A stretch of 9,807 nt of DNA from Bulleidia sp. (GCA_016293365.1 JAEDEK010000069.1:1-9807), one strand, 5' to 3'; positions 1 to 6,869 are shown, numbered from the stretch's first letter. Made by a program: numbers and translations. Notes: a model not told the origin generated them from the sequence alone.

Positions 1-283
1 TGGTGATATCATGAAACTGACACCGGAAGAAATCAAGGAAGGTCTGAGCGATGCGGTACGAACACAGATCGAAGACGGTACACCACTGACAGATGCTCTT
101 GTTGCGGCTTCCATCTGCAAGTCAAAGGGAGATGCAAGAAGACTCATTCAGCAGGGATCCATCTCCGTCAATGGCGAAAAGAAGAATGCCATCGACTTTG
201 TTCTCAGACAGGAAGATGCCGTCAATCATGAATTCAGCATCATCAGAAAAGGAAAGAAGAACTGGTATCTGTTCACATTCTGA
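1..283 (+). CDS. tyrS: Tyrosine--tRNA ligase, C-terminal part (5' truncated by window edge)
   Basis: Only the last 93 residues are present; the reading frame is open from base 2 and ends at TGA 281-283. TyrS charges tRNA-Tyr with tyrosine in the cytoplasm. The visible part opens with GDI and a short acidic helix, which I read as the linker after the catalytic domain. An S4-like RNA-binding domain follows (TDALVAASICKSKGDARRLI, then GSISVNGEK), ending in RKGKKNWYLFTF. This matches the usual C-terminus of bacterial TyrS, where the S4 domain contacts the tRNA. The ATG at 11 is an internal methionine, not a start, because the homologous sequence continues upstream of it. The catalytic HIGH and KMSKS motifs lie outside the window. 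A free-standing S4 protein is the alternative, but the C-terminal signature favours TyrS. Confidence 0.9.
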   Translation, partial: GDIMKLTPEEIKEGLSDAVRTQIEDGTPLTDALVAASICKSKGDARRLIQQGSISVNGEKKNAIDFVLRQEDAVNHEFSIIRKGKKNWYLFTF

Positions 284-284
284 C

Positions 285-312
285 AAAAGGGAAGAGGAAT
301 CTTCTCTTTTTT
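285..312 (+). terminator. Probable weak intrinsic terminator after tyrS
   Basis: AAGAG (292-296) pairs with CTCTT (304-308) across a 7-nt loop, and G-U pairs can lengthen the stem outward. Six T residues follow at 307-312. The stem is short, so termination may be leaky and let tyrS transcription reach the lipoprotein gene. The T-run runs straight into the extended -10 element of the next promoter. Confidence 0.5.
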
Positions 313-320
313 GTTATAAT
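312..320 (+). promoter_or_regulatory. Extended -10 promoter for the lipoprotein-rsuA unit
   Basis: The sequence TGTTATAAT is a perfect TGnTATAAT extended -10. I see no good -35 at 16-18 bp upstream, where terminator stem sequence lies instead; extended -10 promoters often tolerate this. The predicted start of transcription is near 327, so the leader would be only about 12 nt and would begin at the ribosome binding site. Confidence 0.6.
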
Positions 321-338
321 GGGGCGTGAGGTAGCAGA

Positions 339-857
339 ATGAAAAACAGAATGATAACAGCAGTGATATGTGCACTTCTGAGCTGTGGCTGTACGTTGAA
401 ATCAACCCGTCAGGATCTGTACCAGTCAGCTATTGATACATATGAAACCTATTATACAGAAGTACTTGGTAACGGACATTATACAGATACATGTGATTAT
501 TTTACGTTGAGTTATGAAATGACACAGGTAGAAGGTGACGGTTACCGTTACTATGTGATCCTCGATGATCCGACCATCGCCATGTACAATGTCATGATGA
601 TTGCGGTGGAAAATGCCGTACCGTATGAACAGTGTGAAAAGATGGTGCCAAGTTTCGGTATCTTTGAAGACAGAGTCAGTCTTGTTCCCGGACAGGTAAA
701 CTATGAAGCCGGTTTTGTCAGGGGAATTTCCATTTCCGGTGAATCAGATGAGGACCATATGGATCTGCTGATTCTTGTCAAGTGGAAGTGCTCGGATGGC
801 ACACCGATGTCAGCATATATTCAGCATTCTCTTTCGCTGAACGGGGAGAAACAATGA
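339..857 (+). CDS. Small predicted lipoprotein of unknown function
   Basis: This is a 172-residue protein that I do not recognise. The N-terminus has a basic stretch (MKNR), a short hydrophobic core and a lipobox-like LLSC at residues 13-16, with another Cys at 18. That suggests signal peptidase II processing and anchoring outside the membrane. The mature part is acidic and rich in Tyr and Asp (for example YETYYTEV), with no transmembrane segment and no catalytic motif that I can name. The ATG at 339 is preceded by TGAGGT (327-332) at suitable spacing. Its TGA overlaps the rsuA start in ATGA (854-857), so the two are probably translationally coupled. The gene has its own extended -10 promoter. 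Secretion as a lipoprotein is well supported by sequence; its role is unknown. Confidence 0.75.
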   Translation: MKNRMITAVICALLSCGCTLKSTRQDLYQSAIDTYETYYTEVLGNGHYTDTCDYFTLSYEMTQVEGDGYRYYVILDDPTIAMYNVMMIAVENAVPYEQCEKMVPSFGIFEDRVSLVPGQVNYEAGFVRGISISGESDEDHMDLLILVKWKCSDGTPMSAYIQHSLSLNGEKQ

Positions 858-1549
858 GACTGGACCGTATGTTATCTGATGCCCATGCCGGTACAAGATC
901 CCAGGTCAAAAAACTGGTGAAGGAGGGCAGGGTATGTATTAATGGTGTCACTGCCAAAGCAAGCTCCATGCAGATAGATCCATATCAGGATGTCATCACA
1001 CTGGATGGCGAACGGCTGAACTATGAAGAGCATGTCTATCTGATGCTTAATAAGCCGGCAGGATATATTTCCGCTACAAAAGGAAACGTACCGACTGTCA
1101 TGGATCTGATTCCACAATACAAGGGCATGTTTCCATGCGGCAGGCTGGATAAGGATACGGAAGGACTGTTACTGATGACAAATGATGGACCTCTTGCACA
1201 TCATCTGCTCAGTCCACATCATCACGTGGAAAAGGAATATTATGTCGAGCATAAGCTTCCCTTGACCGATGAAGATATTCACAGTATTGAAACCGGGATT
1301 ACCTTTCAGTCGGTCACCTACAGACCTGCCCGATATGAAAAAATCTCGGATACTTCCTGTCATCTGACGATCAGAGAAGGCAAGTATCACGAGATCAAGA
1401 TGATTTTTGAATCACTTGGAGATAAAGTCGTATATCTGAAAAGACTGCGGATGAAGAATCTGCGTCTGGATGAAACACTCAAACCAGGACAGTATCGTCC
1501 GTTAACGGATCAGGAGATCGAAGATCTTAAAGAAGGGATGCCTCGATAG
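854..1549 (+). CDS. rsuA: RsuA-family 16S rRNA pseudouridine synthase
   Basis: The protein has 231 residues, the same length as E. coli RsuA, and probably converts a uridine of 16S rRNA (U516 in E. coli) to pseudouridine during small-subunit assembly. Residues 1 to about 48 form an S4 RNA-binding domain (MRLDRMLSDA, then GRVCINGVTAK). The catalytic core includes LMLNKPAGYISATKG (63-77) and GRLDKDTEG (96-104), with Asp99 as the expected catalytic nucleophile. The C-terminal GKYHEIKMIFESLG motif (176-189) is typical of the RsuA/RluB/RluE/RluF group. I chose ATG 854 because GGGGAG lies 5 nt upstream and the protein begins exactly at the S4 domain; the frame is open upstream but adds nothing homologous. 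RluB (23S rRNA) is the main alternative; length and the compact C-terminus favour RsuA. The 3' end overlaps ispH on the opposite strand by 23 bp. Confidence 0.88.
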   Translation: MRLDRMLSDAHAGTRSQVKKLVKEGRVCINGVTAKASSMQIDPYQDVITLDGERLNYEEHVYLMLNKPAGYISATKGNVPTVMDLIPQYKGMFPCGRLDKDTEGLLLMTNDGPLAHHLLSPHHHVEKEYYVEHKLPLTDEDIHSIETGITFQSVTYRPARYEKISDTSCHLTIREGKYHEIKMIFESLGDKVVYLKRLRMKNLRLDETLKPGQYRPLTDQEIEDLKEGMPR

Positions 1550-2435
1550 GTTCCGGTTTTTCAAAAACACCTGTTGAAGCATACTGCTTCAGACAGTCAA
1601 TCACCTGAGCAGTCAGCTCATTTGGTGTGGAAGAACCGCTCGTAACTGCGATGCGGTTTTTTCCCTGAACCATCTGCTCGTTCAGTGACTGGGCACTTTC
1701 AATCAGAAGGCTTTCCGGAATGCCGGATTCCTTACCGATACGGGCAAGCTGGTTGGAATTGTTGGAACGTGGATCCCCTACAACAATCAGCAGATCAACG
1801 TTTTCCAGCTTCATCACTGCCTGCTGGCGGATCGTTGTGGCATTGCAGATTTCTTTTGCGACTGTCGCTGATGGATACATCTGCAGACACGCTTTTATGA
1901 TCTGTGACGTATCATTGAGAGAAAGCGTCGTCTGATTGGTGATGAAAACACGGTCCAGATGCGGATATTTTTTGACATCTTCCACACATGTGATAAGATG
2001 TACGCGCTGTGAAAGGCCAACGGTACCTTCTGATTCGGGATGACCTTTTTTTCCGATATACAGAACATCCATACCATCTTCAATGGCGGATGTGACGAGC
2101 TGGTGCGTTCTGATGACATCCCTGCAGGATGCATCCACAACCTGAAGACCTTTGGAAACAGCTTTATGACGGACGGATGGACTGATGCCGTGAGCCGTGA
2201 AGATGACGATGCCTTCATCGATTTCATCCAGCAGCTCTTCTCTTGTCTTTCCCGGATCCTCTACAAATTCGATGCCTTCTTTTCTGCAGGCATCCACAAC
2301 ATACTGGTTATGGACAATCATGCCGAGCATCGTGACCTTTGTGCCCCGATTTTCCCTGGCAGTCTGCCGTGCAATCTGAATGGCGCGCACAACGCCCTGA
2401 CAATATCCACGTGGGACAACACTGATGATTTCCAT
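1527..2435 (-). CDS. ispH: 4-hydroxy-3-methylbut-2-enyl diphosphate reductase
   Basis: IspH (302 aa) catalyses the last MEP-pathway step, reducing HMBPP to IPP and DMAPP with a [4Fe-4S] cluster. The three cluster cysteines are Cys12 (RGYCQG), Cys104 (DASCRD) and Cys197 (EICNATT). Substrate-binding motifs are present: VHN (His42), AHG (His82), GHPESEG (His132 and Glu134), NQTTLS, SNNSN and GSSTP (268-271). The start at 2435 is preferred because AAAGGA lies 6 nt upstream and the protein begins MEIISVVPRGYC. The in-frame ATG at 2465 lies at or before the predicted transcription start. The gene diverges from cshB across 47 bp and converges on rsuA. The DASCRD context departs from the usual DATCP. 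ispG, which encodes the preceding enzyme, lies about 3.3 kb away on the same strand. Confidence 0.95.
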   Translation of the reverse strand: MEIISVVPRGYCQGVVRAIQIARQTARENRGTKVTMLGMIVHNQYVVDACRKEGIEFVEDPGKTREELLDEIDEGIVIFTAHGISPSVRHKAVSKGLQVVDASCRDVIRTHQLVTSAIEDGMDVLYIGKKGHPESEGTVGLSQRVHLITCVEDVKKYPHLDRVFITNQTTLSLNDTSQIIKACLQMYPSATVAKEICNATTIRQQAVMKLENVDLLIVVGDPRSNNSNQLARIGKESGIPESLLIESAQSLNEQMVQGKNRIAVTSGSSTPNELTAQVIDCLKQYASTGVFEKPEPIEASLL

Positions 2436-2467
2436 GACAATTCCTTTCTGAAATAAATGATACATAC

Positions 2468-2497
2468 ATTATAGGTGATTGCATGAAAAAATTTGAA
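2468..2497 (-). promoter_or_regulatory. Probable promoter of ispH
   Basis: On the minus strand a perfect TATAAT (2473 to 2468) is preceded at 18 bp by TTCAAA (2497 to 2492), which matches four of six -35 bases. Transcription would begin near 2461, giving a leader of about 26 nt for the ATG at 2435. The -10 overlaps the cshB ribosome binding site, and the -35 falls inside the first cshB codons. Promoter use and cshB initiation therefore share the same DNA. Confidence 0.55.
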
Positions 2498-3856
2498 GAT
2501 TTTAACCTCAAAGAGGTAACCAGACAGCTGATTGCTGCAAACAGTTTCAAGGAGCCAACGCCGATTCAGGAAGAAATCATTCCTCCTGCATTAAAGGGAA
2601 AGGACCTGATCGGTCTTTCCGCTACCGGTTCCGGCAAGACACATGCCTACCTGATCCCGATCTGTGAAAAATTGAATCCATCGGAAGATCGTGTACAGGC
2701 AGTCGTCACAGCACCAACCCGTGAACTTGCCCGTCAGATCTATGAAAATGCCAAAGTGATGTCCCTGATCAATCCGGATATCCGGATTGGATTATATGTC
2801 GGTGGAGAAGACCGTGACAGAGATATCGAAGCACTGAAAAGAAATCAGCCGCACGTGGCAATCGGAACACCTGGCAGAATCAAAGACCTGTTTCTGAATG
2901 CTGGTGTACTGCGTATTGATAATGCGGATCTGCTTGTCGTAGATGAAGCGGATATGACACTGGAATTCGGATTCCTGGATGAAATCGATGCATTTGCGGG
3001 AAGAATGAGAGAAGATCTGCAGATGCTTGCTTTTTCTGCCACCATGCCGGATCAGCTGAAACCGTTCATCCGCAAGTACATGCACCATCCTCTGACAAAG
3101 CAGATCGGTGAAAAAGTCCGTTTTAATCCAGACATCACACATGTACTTGTTCCATGTTACCACCATACCTTTGCAGAAGTGATTGAATCCATTCTTCCTG
3201 GTTTCAATCCGTTTGTCTGCCTGATCTTTGCCAACACACGCAAGGAAGCCGGTGAGATTGCGGAGCAGCTGCGTAAAGATGGTATGGATGTGACAGAGAT
3301 GCATGGGGATCTGACAAGCCGCAAGAGAAAGCAGTCCATGAAGGAAATTGCAGATGCCCGTCATACATATGTCGTATGTACTGATATTGCTGCACGTGGT
3401 ATCGATATCGGGGAAGTATCCCATGTCATTTCGTGCGGGTTCCCGGAAGATCTGGAATATTATGTACATCGTGCCGGTCGAACAGGCAGAGCCGGCTCCA
3501 CTGGTACATGCTATGCGCTGTATCATGAAGAAGATGATGCTGCAATCCGTTCCTTAAAGAATCGTGGAATCCGTTTTGAGCACAGACGTTACAGAAAAGA
3601 AGGCTGGCAGGATCTTCGCCCTTATGGTCAGAAATACCGCAGACAGGAAGATGATGAACTGGATAAGAAGATTACCATGGCCTACAACAATAAGAAAAAC
3701 ACCAAGGTCAAGCCAGGCTACAAGAAAAAGAGAAAGCAGGAGATTGAACGCATTTACCGCCGTAAGAAAAGAGATCTGATCCGCAGCAAGATCGCAGAGG
3801 AAAAAAAGGCAATGTACAGAGAACGTGCCCGCCAGGAAAGGGAAAACCAGAAATGA
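2483..3856 (+). CDS. cshB: DEAD-box ATP-dependent RNA helicase, CshB-like
   Basis: This is a 457-residue cytoplasmic RNA helicase, likely acting in RNA unwinding during ribosome assembly, mRNA turnover or cold adaptation. All core motifs are visible: the Q motif (FKEPTPIQ, 22-29), motif I ATGSGKT (47-53), Ia PTRELA (78-83), Ib TPGR (129-132), II DEAD (154-157), III SAT (185-187), IV LIFANT (247-252), V ARGID (304-308) and VI HRAGRTGR (329-336). A highly basic tail (about 400-457) follows RecA domain 2 and probably binds RNA. The ATG at 2483 is preceded by AGGTGATT, which fits the anti-Shine-Dalgarno sequence well. Its TGA overlaps the nfo start (ATGA). The CshB assignment, rather than CshA or DeaD, rests on the tail and on the ispH and nfo neighbours, as I recall for B. 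subtilis yqfP-yqfR-yqfS. I could not identify its plus-strand promoter. Confidence 0.93.
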   Translation: MKKFEDFNLKEVTRQLIAANSFKEPTPIQEEIIPPALKGKDLIGLSATGSGKTHAYLIPICEKLNPSEDRVQAVVTAPTRELARQIYENAKVMSLINPDIRIGLYVGGEDRDRDIEALKRNQPHVAIGTPGRIKDLFLNAGVLRIDNADLLVVDEADMTLEFGFLDEIDAFAGRMREDLQMLAFSATMPDQLKPFIRKYMHHPLTKQIGEKVRFNPDITHVLVPCYHHTFAEVIESILPGFNPFVCLIFANTRKEAGEIAEQLRKDGMDVTEMHGDLTSRKRKQSMKEIADARHTYVVCTDIAARGIDIGEVSHVISCGFPEDLEYYVHRAGRTGRAGSTGTCYALYHEEDDAAIRSLKNRGIRFEHRRYRKEGWQDLRPYGQKYRRQEDDELDKKITMAYNNKKNTKVKPGYKKKRKQEIERIYRRKKRDLIRSKIAEEKKAMYRERARQERENQK

Positions 3857-4695
3857 TCATCGGCTCACATGTGCAGATGAAGGCACCTGATTATCTTCTT
3901 GGAGCAGTCAGAGAAGCACTTTCCTATGGTGCAAATGCACTGATGCTGTATACAGGTGCTCCACAGAATACAAAACGTGTGGATACATCTGTGATGAAGA
4001 TTGAGGAAGCCCATCGACTGATGCGTGAAAATGGCCTGGATGCTTCCCGTCTGATCGTGCATGCGCCATACATCATCAATCCGGCAAACTCCGTAAAACC
4101 GGAAGTCGGGGAACTTGCTGTATCGTTTCTGAGTATGGATGCACAGAGAACTGCACAGATCGGTGCGAAGTATCTTGTTCTGCATCCAGGCAGTTATACC
4201 ACTACGGATATTACTACCGGAATCCAGACAGCCATTGCACATCTGAATGAAGCATGCATTCCGGATGGGGTTACGGTGTGTCTGGAAACAATGGCAGGCA
4301 AGGGCAGTGAAATCGGATACCGTTTTGAACAGATTGCCGAGATTCTGGATGGACTGAAACAGTCAGATCGATATGGTGTCTGTCTGGATACATGTCATAT
4401 TCATGATGCAGGATATGATCTTTCTGACTTTGATGCTGTACTGGATGAATTTGATCGTATCATCGGTCTTTCCCGTCTGCATGTCATTCATCTGAATGAC
4501 TCCAGAAACATCCGTGGAGCAGCCAAGGACAGACATGCCAATATCGGTGATGGCATGATCGGTTATGAAACGCTCTGCAGGATTGCCCATCATCCCCGCA
4601 TTGCTCATATTCCCAAGATTCTGGAAACACCTTATATTGATGGAAAAGCACCATATAAGGAAGAAATTGAACATATTCTGAAAAAAGCTGAATGA
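3853..4695 (+). CDS. nfo: Endonuclease IV (abasic-site endonuclease)
   Basis: Nfo (280 aa) cleaves the phosphodiester bond 5' of abasic sites in base excision repair, using a trinuclear zinc centre in a TIM-barrel fold. Every expected metal ligand can be placed: His70 (IVHAPY), His111 (LHPGS), Glu145 (CLETMAGKG), Asp179 and His182 (CLDTCHIHDAGYD), His213 (HLNDS), Asp226 and His228 (KDRHANIGDG), and Glu258 (ILETP). The length is normal for the family. The start overlaps the cshB stop in ATGA (3853-3856), with AAAGGGA about 9 nt upstream inside cshB, so the two are one operon. The stop codon sits in the stem of the terminator that follows. Confidence 0.95.
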   Translation: MIIGSHVQMKAPDYLLGAVREALSYGANALMLYTGAPQNTKRVDTSVMKIEEAHRLMRENGLDASRLIVHAPYIINPANSVKPEVGELAVSFLSMDAQRTAQIGAKYLVLHPGSYTTTDITTGIQTAIAHLNEACIPDGVTVCLETMAGKGSEIGYRFEQIAEILDGLKQSDRYGVCLDTCHIHDAGYDLSDFDAVLDEFDRIIGLSRLHVIHLNDSRNIRGAAKDRHANIGDGMIGYETLCRIAHHPRIAHIPKILETPYIDGKAPYKEEIEHILKKAE

Positions 4696-4715
4696 TATGT
4701 GATTCAGCTTTTTTT
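4681..4715 (+). terminator. Strong intrinsic terminator of the cshB-nfo operon
   Basis: AAGCTGAAT (4685-4693) pairs perfectly with ATTCAGCTT (4702-4710) across an 8-nt loop. A-T pairs lengthen the stem, and seven T residues occupy 4709-4715. The left arm lies in the last codons of nfo and includes the first base of its TGA. Confidence 0.9.
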
Positions 4716-4718
4716 CAG

Positions 4719-4727
4719 TGATAGAAT
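4719..4727 (+). promoter_or_regulatory. Candidate extended -10 promoter for the serine hydrolase
   Basis: TGATAGAAT fits TGnTATAAT with one mismatch in the hexamer. It lies four bases after the T-run of the nfo terminator. No convincing -35 is present because the spacer falls in the terminator hairpin. The predicted transcription start is near 4733-4734, which coincides with the annotated ATG. Confidence 0.45.
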
Positions 4728-4732
4728 AGTCC

Positions 4733-5680
4733 ATGTTGTTGAAATATATGAAACAGTATATCGAGAAACTCTTTCAGTCACTGATTGCCATGGCACTGCT
4801 GATTACAGCAGTCCTTTCCATCTGCATCTTTTCTTCTGCGTCCATCCTGGATGAAATACAGAATATGGAAGATGTACAGATTGAGGAAGAGCCTGATGAC
4901 TCTGTTGTAGTCATGGAACTGAATCGTCCCAGAGATCTGCTTCTTGAGCAGCAGTTAAAGGAATACGTGGAACAGTATCGTTACAGCGGGCAGGATATTG
5001 CCTACTGCATTCAGGATATGGACAATCATGAGATCTATGCATACAATGCCGATCAGGATTTCTTTGCGGCAAGCATCTACAAGCTTTCACTTGCCATGCT
5101 GTATGAAGATATGATTGCAGAAGGGATATATGAAAGGGAGAGTCTGTTGTATTTTGATTACTCCATGATCGAGGATTATGGACATCTTCTGTCTGTCTAC
5201 AGTCCCGGCAGTTATGTTCCCTTAGATGATATTCTTGATATTCTGATCCGTTATTCCGATAATTCAGCAGGTCATATTCTGTTTGATCATCTGGGCGGAT
5301 GGCTTTCCTATAAACAGATGATGAGGGGATATACGGATGTGGAATGTGAGGAATGGTATACCTATGACAACATAACCTGCGCACATGTTGTATCTGATGT
5401 TCTTGCCTGCCTGTATGAAAACGCAGACCGTTATCAGCATCTGATTGAAGTCATGACGGAGGCAACTGTGGGTATGTTTCTGGATGGGAACATACAGATC
5501 GGAATGCCGCAGAAATATGGCAGCTATGATGTCATCTGCAATGCAGCCGGTTTTGTGGAAGCGGATATTCCATATACCATCGTTGTGCTGACATCTTTTG
5601 GATACAATGGACAGCAGATAATGGCGGATCTGAATGAAATTGTCTATCAGCGTATGTGTGAAGATGTATTGCAGCAGTGA
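4733..5680 (+). CDS. Membrane-anchored serine hydrolase, class A beta-lactamase/transpeptidase-like fold
   Basis: This 315-residue protein has an N-terminal membrane segment (about 13-36) and an acidic linker (about 40-60), followed by an extracytoplasmic domain. The domain carries the penicilloyl-serine signature: SxxK as SIYK (Ser114, Lys117) and SDN as YSDNSAGH (175-177). The third motif is abnormal. Where KTG is expected, before a beta strand of the type YTIVVLT (281-287), the sequence is NAAGF (270-274), so the lysine is missing. I also see no ExxLN omega-loop signature, so a true beta-lactamase is unlikely. A cell-wall hydrolase or transpeptidase relative, or a penicillin-binding sensor, is plausible. 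Neither the ATG at 4733 nor the alternative at 4748 has a ribosome binding site. Downstream it faces ispG. Confidence 0.75.
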   Translation: MLLKYMKQYIEKLFQSLIAMALLITAVLSICIFSSASILDEIQNMEDVQIEEEPDDSVVVMELNRPRDLLLEQQLKEYVEQYRYSGQDIAYCIQDMDNHEIYAYNADQDFFAASIYKLSLAMLYEDMIAEGIYERESLLYFDYSMIEDYGHLLSVYSPGSYVPLDDILDILIRYSDNSAGHILFDHLGGWLSYKQMMRGYTDVECEEWYTYDNITCAHVVSDVLACLYENADRYQHLIEVMTEATVGMFLDGNIQIGMPQKYGSYDVICNAAGFVEADIPYTIVVLTSFGYNGQQIMADLNEIVYQRMCEDVLQQ

Positions 5681-5692
5681 TACGTCTTTTTT
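5661..5692 (+). terminator. Probable terminator of the serine hydrolase gene
   Basis: AAGATGTAT (5661-5669) pairs with ATACGTCTT (5680-5688), including one T-G wobble, across a roughly 10-nt loop. Six T residues follow at 5687-5692. The hydrolase stop codon (5678-5680) lies in the loop and the first base of the right arm. Confidence 0.65.
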
Positions 5693-5702
5693 ACAGGCAT
5701 AG

Positions 5703-5734
5703 AAAAAGCCGTTATCCATTGTTCAGATAACGGC
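5703..5734 (-). terminator. Intrinsic terminator of ispG
   Basis: On the minus strand, GCCGTTATC (5734 to 5726) pairs perfectly with GATAACGGC (5716 to 5708) across a 9-nt loop, and five T residues follow (plus-strand A at 5703-5707). It begins 7 nt after the ispG stop. Together with the plus-strand hairpin just to the left, it insulates two converging genes. Confidence 0.88.
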
Positions 5735-5741
5735 ATGCAGG

Positions 5742-6812
5742 TCATTGTGCGTGTTTTTCCGCGATGATCTTTTCGATTTCCGCAATCAGTGCATCCTTGA
5801 TTTCAGCCTGAGGTACGGTACGTACTACTTCACCTTTACGGAACAGGATACCGGAATCATATGCACCGGCAATACCGACATCTGCTCTGCCGGCTTCCTG
5901 AATTCCATTGACAGGGCATCCCATGATGGCAACTGTGATATCTTCATGAATTCCTGCAAGATACTGTTCCATTTCCTTTACCAGAGGAAGCATGTTGTAC
6001 TGGATGCGGCCACATGTCGGACAGGAAATCAGATCCGGTACACCTTCAATCAGATTGAATGCCTTCAGCAGCTGTCTGCCGATGATCAGTTCATCTTCCG
6101 GTGGAGCGGATACAGAAACACGGATGGTATCTCCGATTCCTTCGTGCAGCAGGATACCCAGAGCTGCAGACGATTTGACAGCGGATTCCGTGAATCCTCC
6201 TGCTTCCGTAACACCAAGATGGAGAGGGTATGGGTAATGATCAGCTGCCATCTGATATACCTTGACGGTCAGTTCCACATTACTGGACTTGAAGGAAAGA
6301 CAGATATCATGGAAATCCAGATCTTCCAGAATTTTCACATGACGGTCAGCACTGGCGATCATGGCTTCTGCGCAGATGCCGCCATACTGTTCCAGAAACT
6401 GTTTTTCCAAAGAGCCGCCGTTAATGCCGATTCGGATCGGAATATGATGTGTTTTGCACGCTTCCACAACAGCCTTTGTTTTTTCCATGGAACCGATGTT
6501 GCCGGGATTGATACGGATGGCGTCGACACCGCCTTCCACAGCAAGTAACGCCAGCAGATGATTAAAATGAATATCTGCTACAATCGGCATATCTGTTTTT
6601 GCCTTGATGGCAGGAATGGCTCTGGCATCTTCTTCATCCAGAACTGCAATTCTGGCGATTTCACATCCGCCTTCTTTCAGTTTTCTGATCTGTTCTACAG
6701 TTGCTTCTACATTTTTTGCCGGTACATTTGTCATGGACTGCAGAACACATCTGTTCTGCCCGCCGATCTGAACACCACCGACATAGATTGGTCTTGTTTC
6801 AATACGTTTCAT
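5742..6812 (-). CDS. ispG: 4-hydroxy-3-methylbut-2-en-1-yl diphosphate synthase
   Basis: IspG (356 aa) makes HMBPP from MEcPP in the MEP pathway and passes it to IspH. The TIM-barrel part holds VLQSMTN (23-29), VADIHFNHLLA (78-88), IRINPGNIG (99-107) and IRIGINGGSLE (126-136). The C-terminal Fe-S part supplies Cys264 and Cys267 (CPTCGR), Cys299 (GCPVNG) and the fourth ligand Glu306 (QEAGRADVGIAG). The length is that of the short bacterial form without an insert domain. I chose ATG 6812 because GGAGG lies 8 nt upstream and the family consensus begins there; the in-frame GTG at 6827 overlaps that site. The usual NGPGEA around the ligand Glu reads NGIQEA here. It has its own promoter and terminator, so it appears monocistronic. 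Confidence 0.95.
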   Translation of the reverse strand: MKRIETRPIYVGGVQIGGQNRCVLQSMTNVPAKNVEATVEQIRKLKEGGCEIARIAVLDEEDARAIPAIKAKTDMPIVADIHFNHLLALLAVEGGVDAIRINPGNIGSMEKTKAVVEACKTHHIPIRIGINGGSLEKQFLEQYGGICAEAMIASADRHVKILEDLDFHDICLSFKSSNVELTVKVYQMAADHYPYPLHLGVTEAGGFTESAVKSSAALGILLHEGIGDTIRVSVSAPPEDELIIGRQLLKAFNLIEGVPDLISCPTCGRIQYNMLPLVKEMEQYLAGIHEDITVAIMGCPVNGIQEAGRADVGIAGAYDSGILFRKGEVVRTVPQAEIKDALIAEIEKIIAEKHAQ

Positions 6813-6831
6813 ACAGGAAACCTCCACATGT

Positions 6832-6840
6832 ATTATCGCA
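6832..6840 (-). promoter_or_regulatory. Extended -10 promoter of ispG
   Basis: The minus strand reads TGCGATAAT, a TGnTATAAT element with one mismatch. No clear -35 sits at 16-18 bp. The predicted start near 6825 would put the GGAGG at the very 5' end of the mRNA, giving a leader of about 13 nt, similar to the lipoprotein gene. Confidence 0.5.
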
Positions 6841-6869
6841 TGAAATCAATCCGATCATGCTGTTTTTTA

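Noticed and set aside
782..853. Upstream in-frame extension of rsuA
   Set aside because: The added 24 residues lie inside the lipoprotein gene. The S4 domain starts at ATG 854, which has its own ribosome binding site.
2436..2465. Longer IspH starting at 2465
   Set aside because: That ATG lies at or upstream of the predicted transcription start, and the ribosome binding site precedes the ATG at 2435, where the family consensus begins.
2792..3526. Long open frame (244 codons) on the minus strand opposite cshB
   Set aside because: It lies wholly within a well-supported helicase gene, has no coherent domain or ribosome binding site, and is Cys/His/Ile-rich in the way antisense shadow frames often are.
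4733..5680. Reading this gene as an antibiotic-resistance beta-lactamase
   Set aside because: The KTG lysine and the omega-loop glutamate signature of class A enzymes are not visible, so resistance cannot be claimed.
5745..6548. Open frame of 267 codons on the plus strand opposite ispG
   Set aside because: It is antisense to ispG, whose motifs and length are complete. Its composition (many Phe, Cys and Arg) is typical of a shadow frame.
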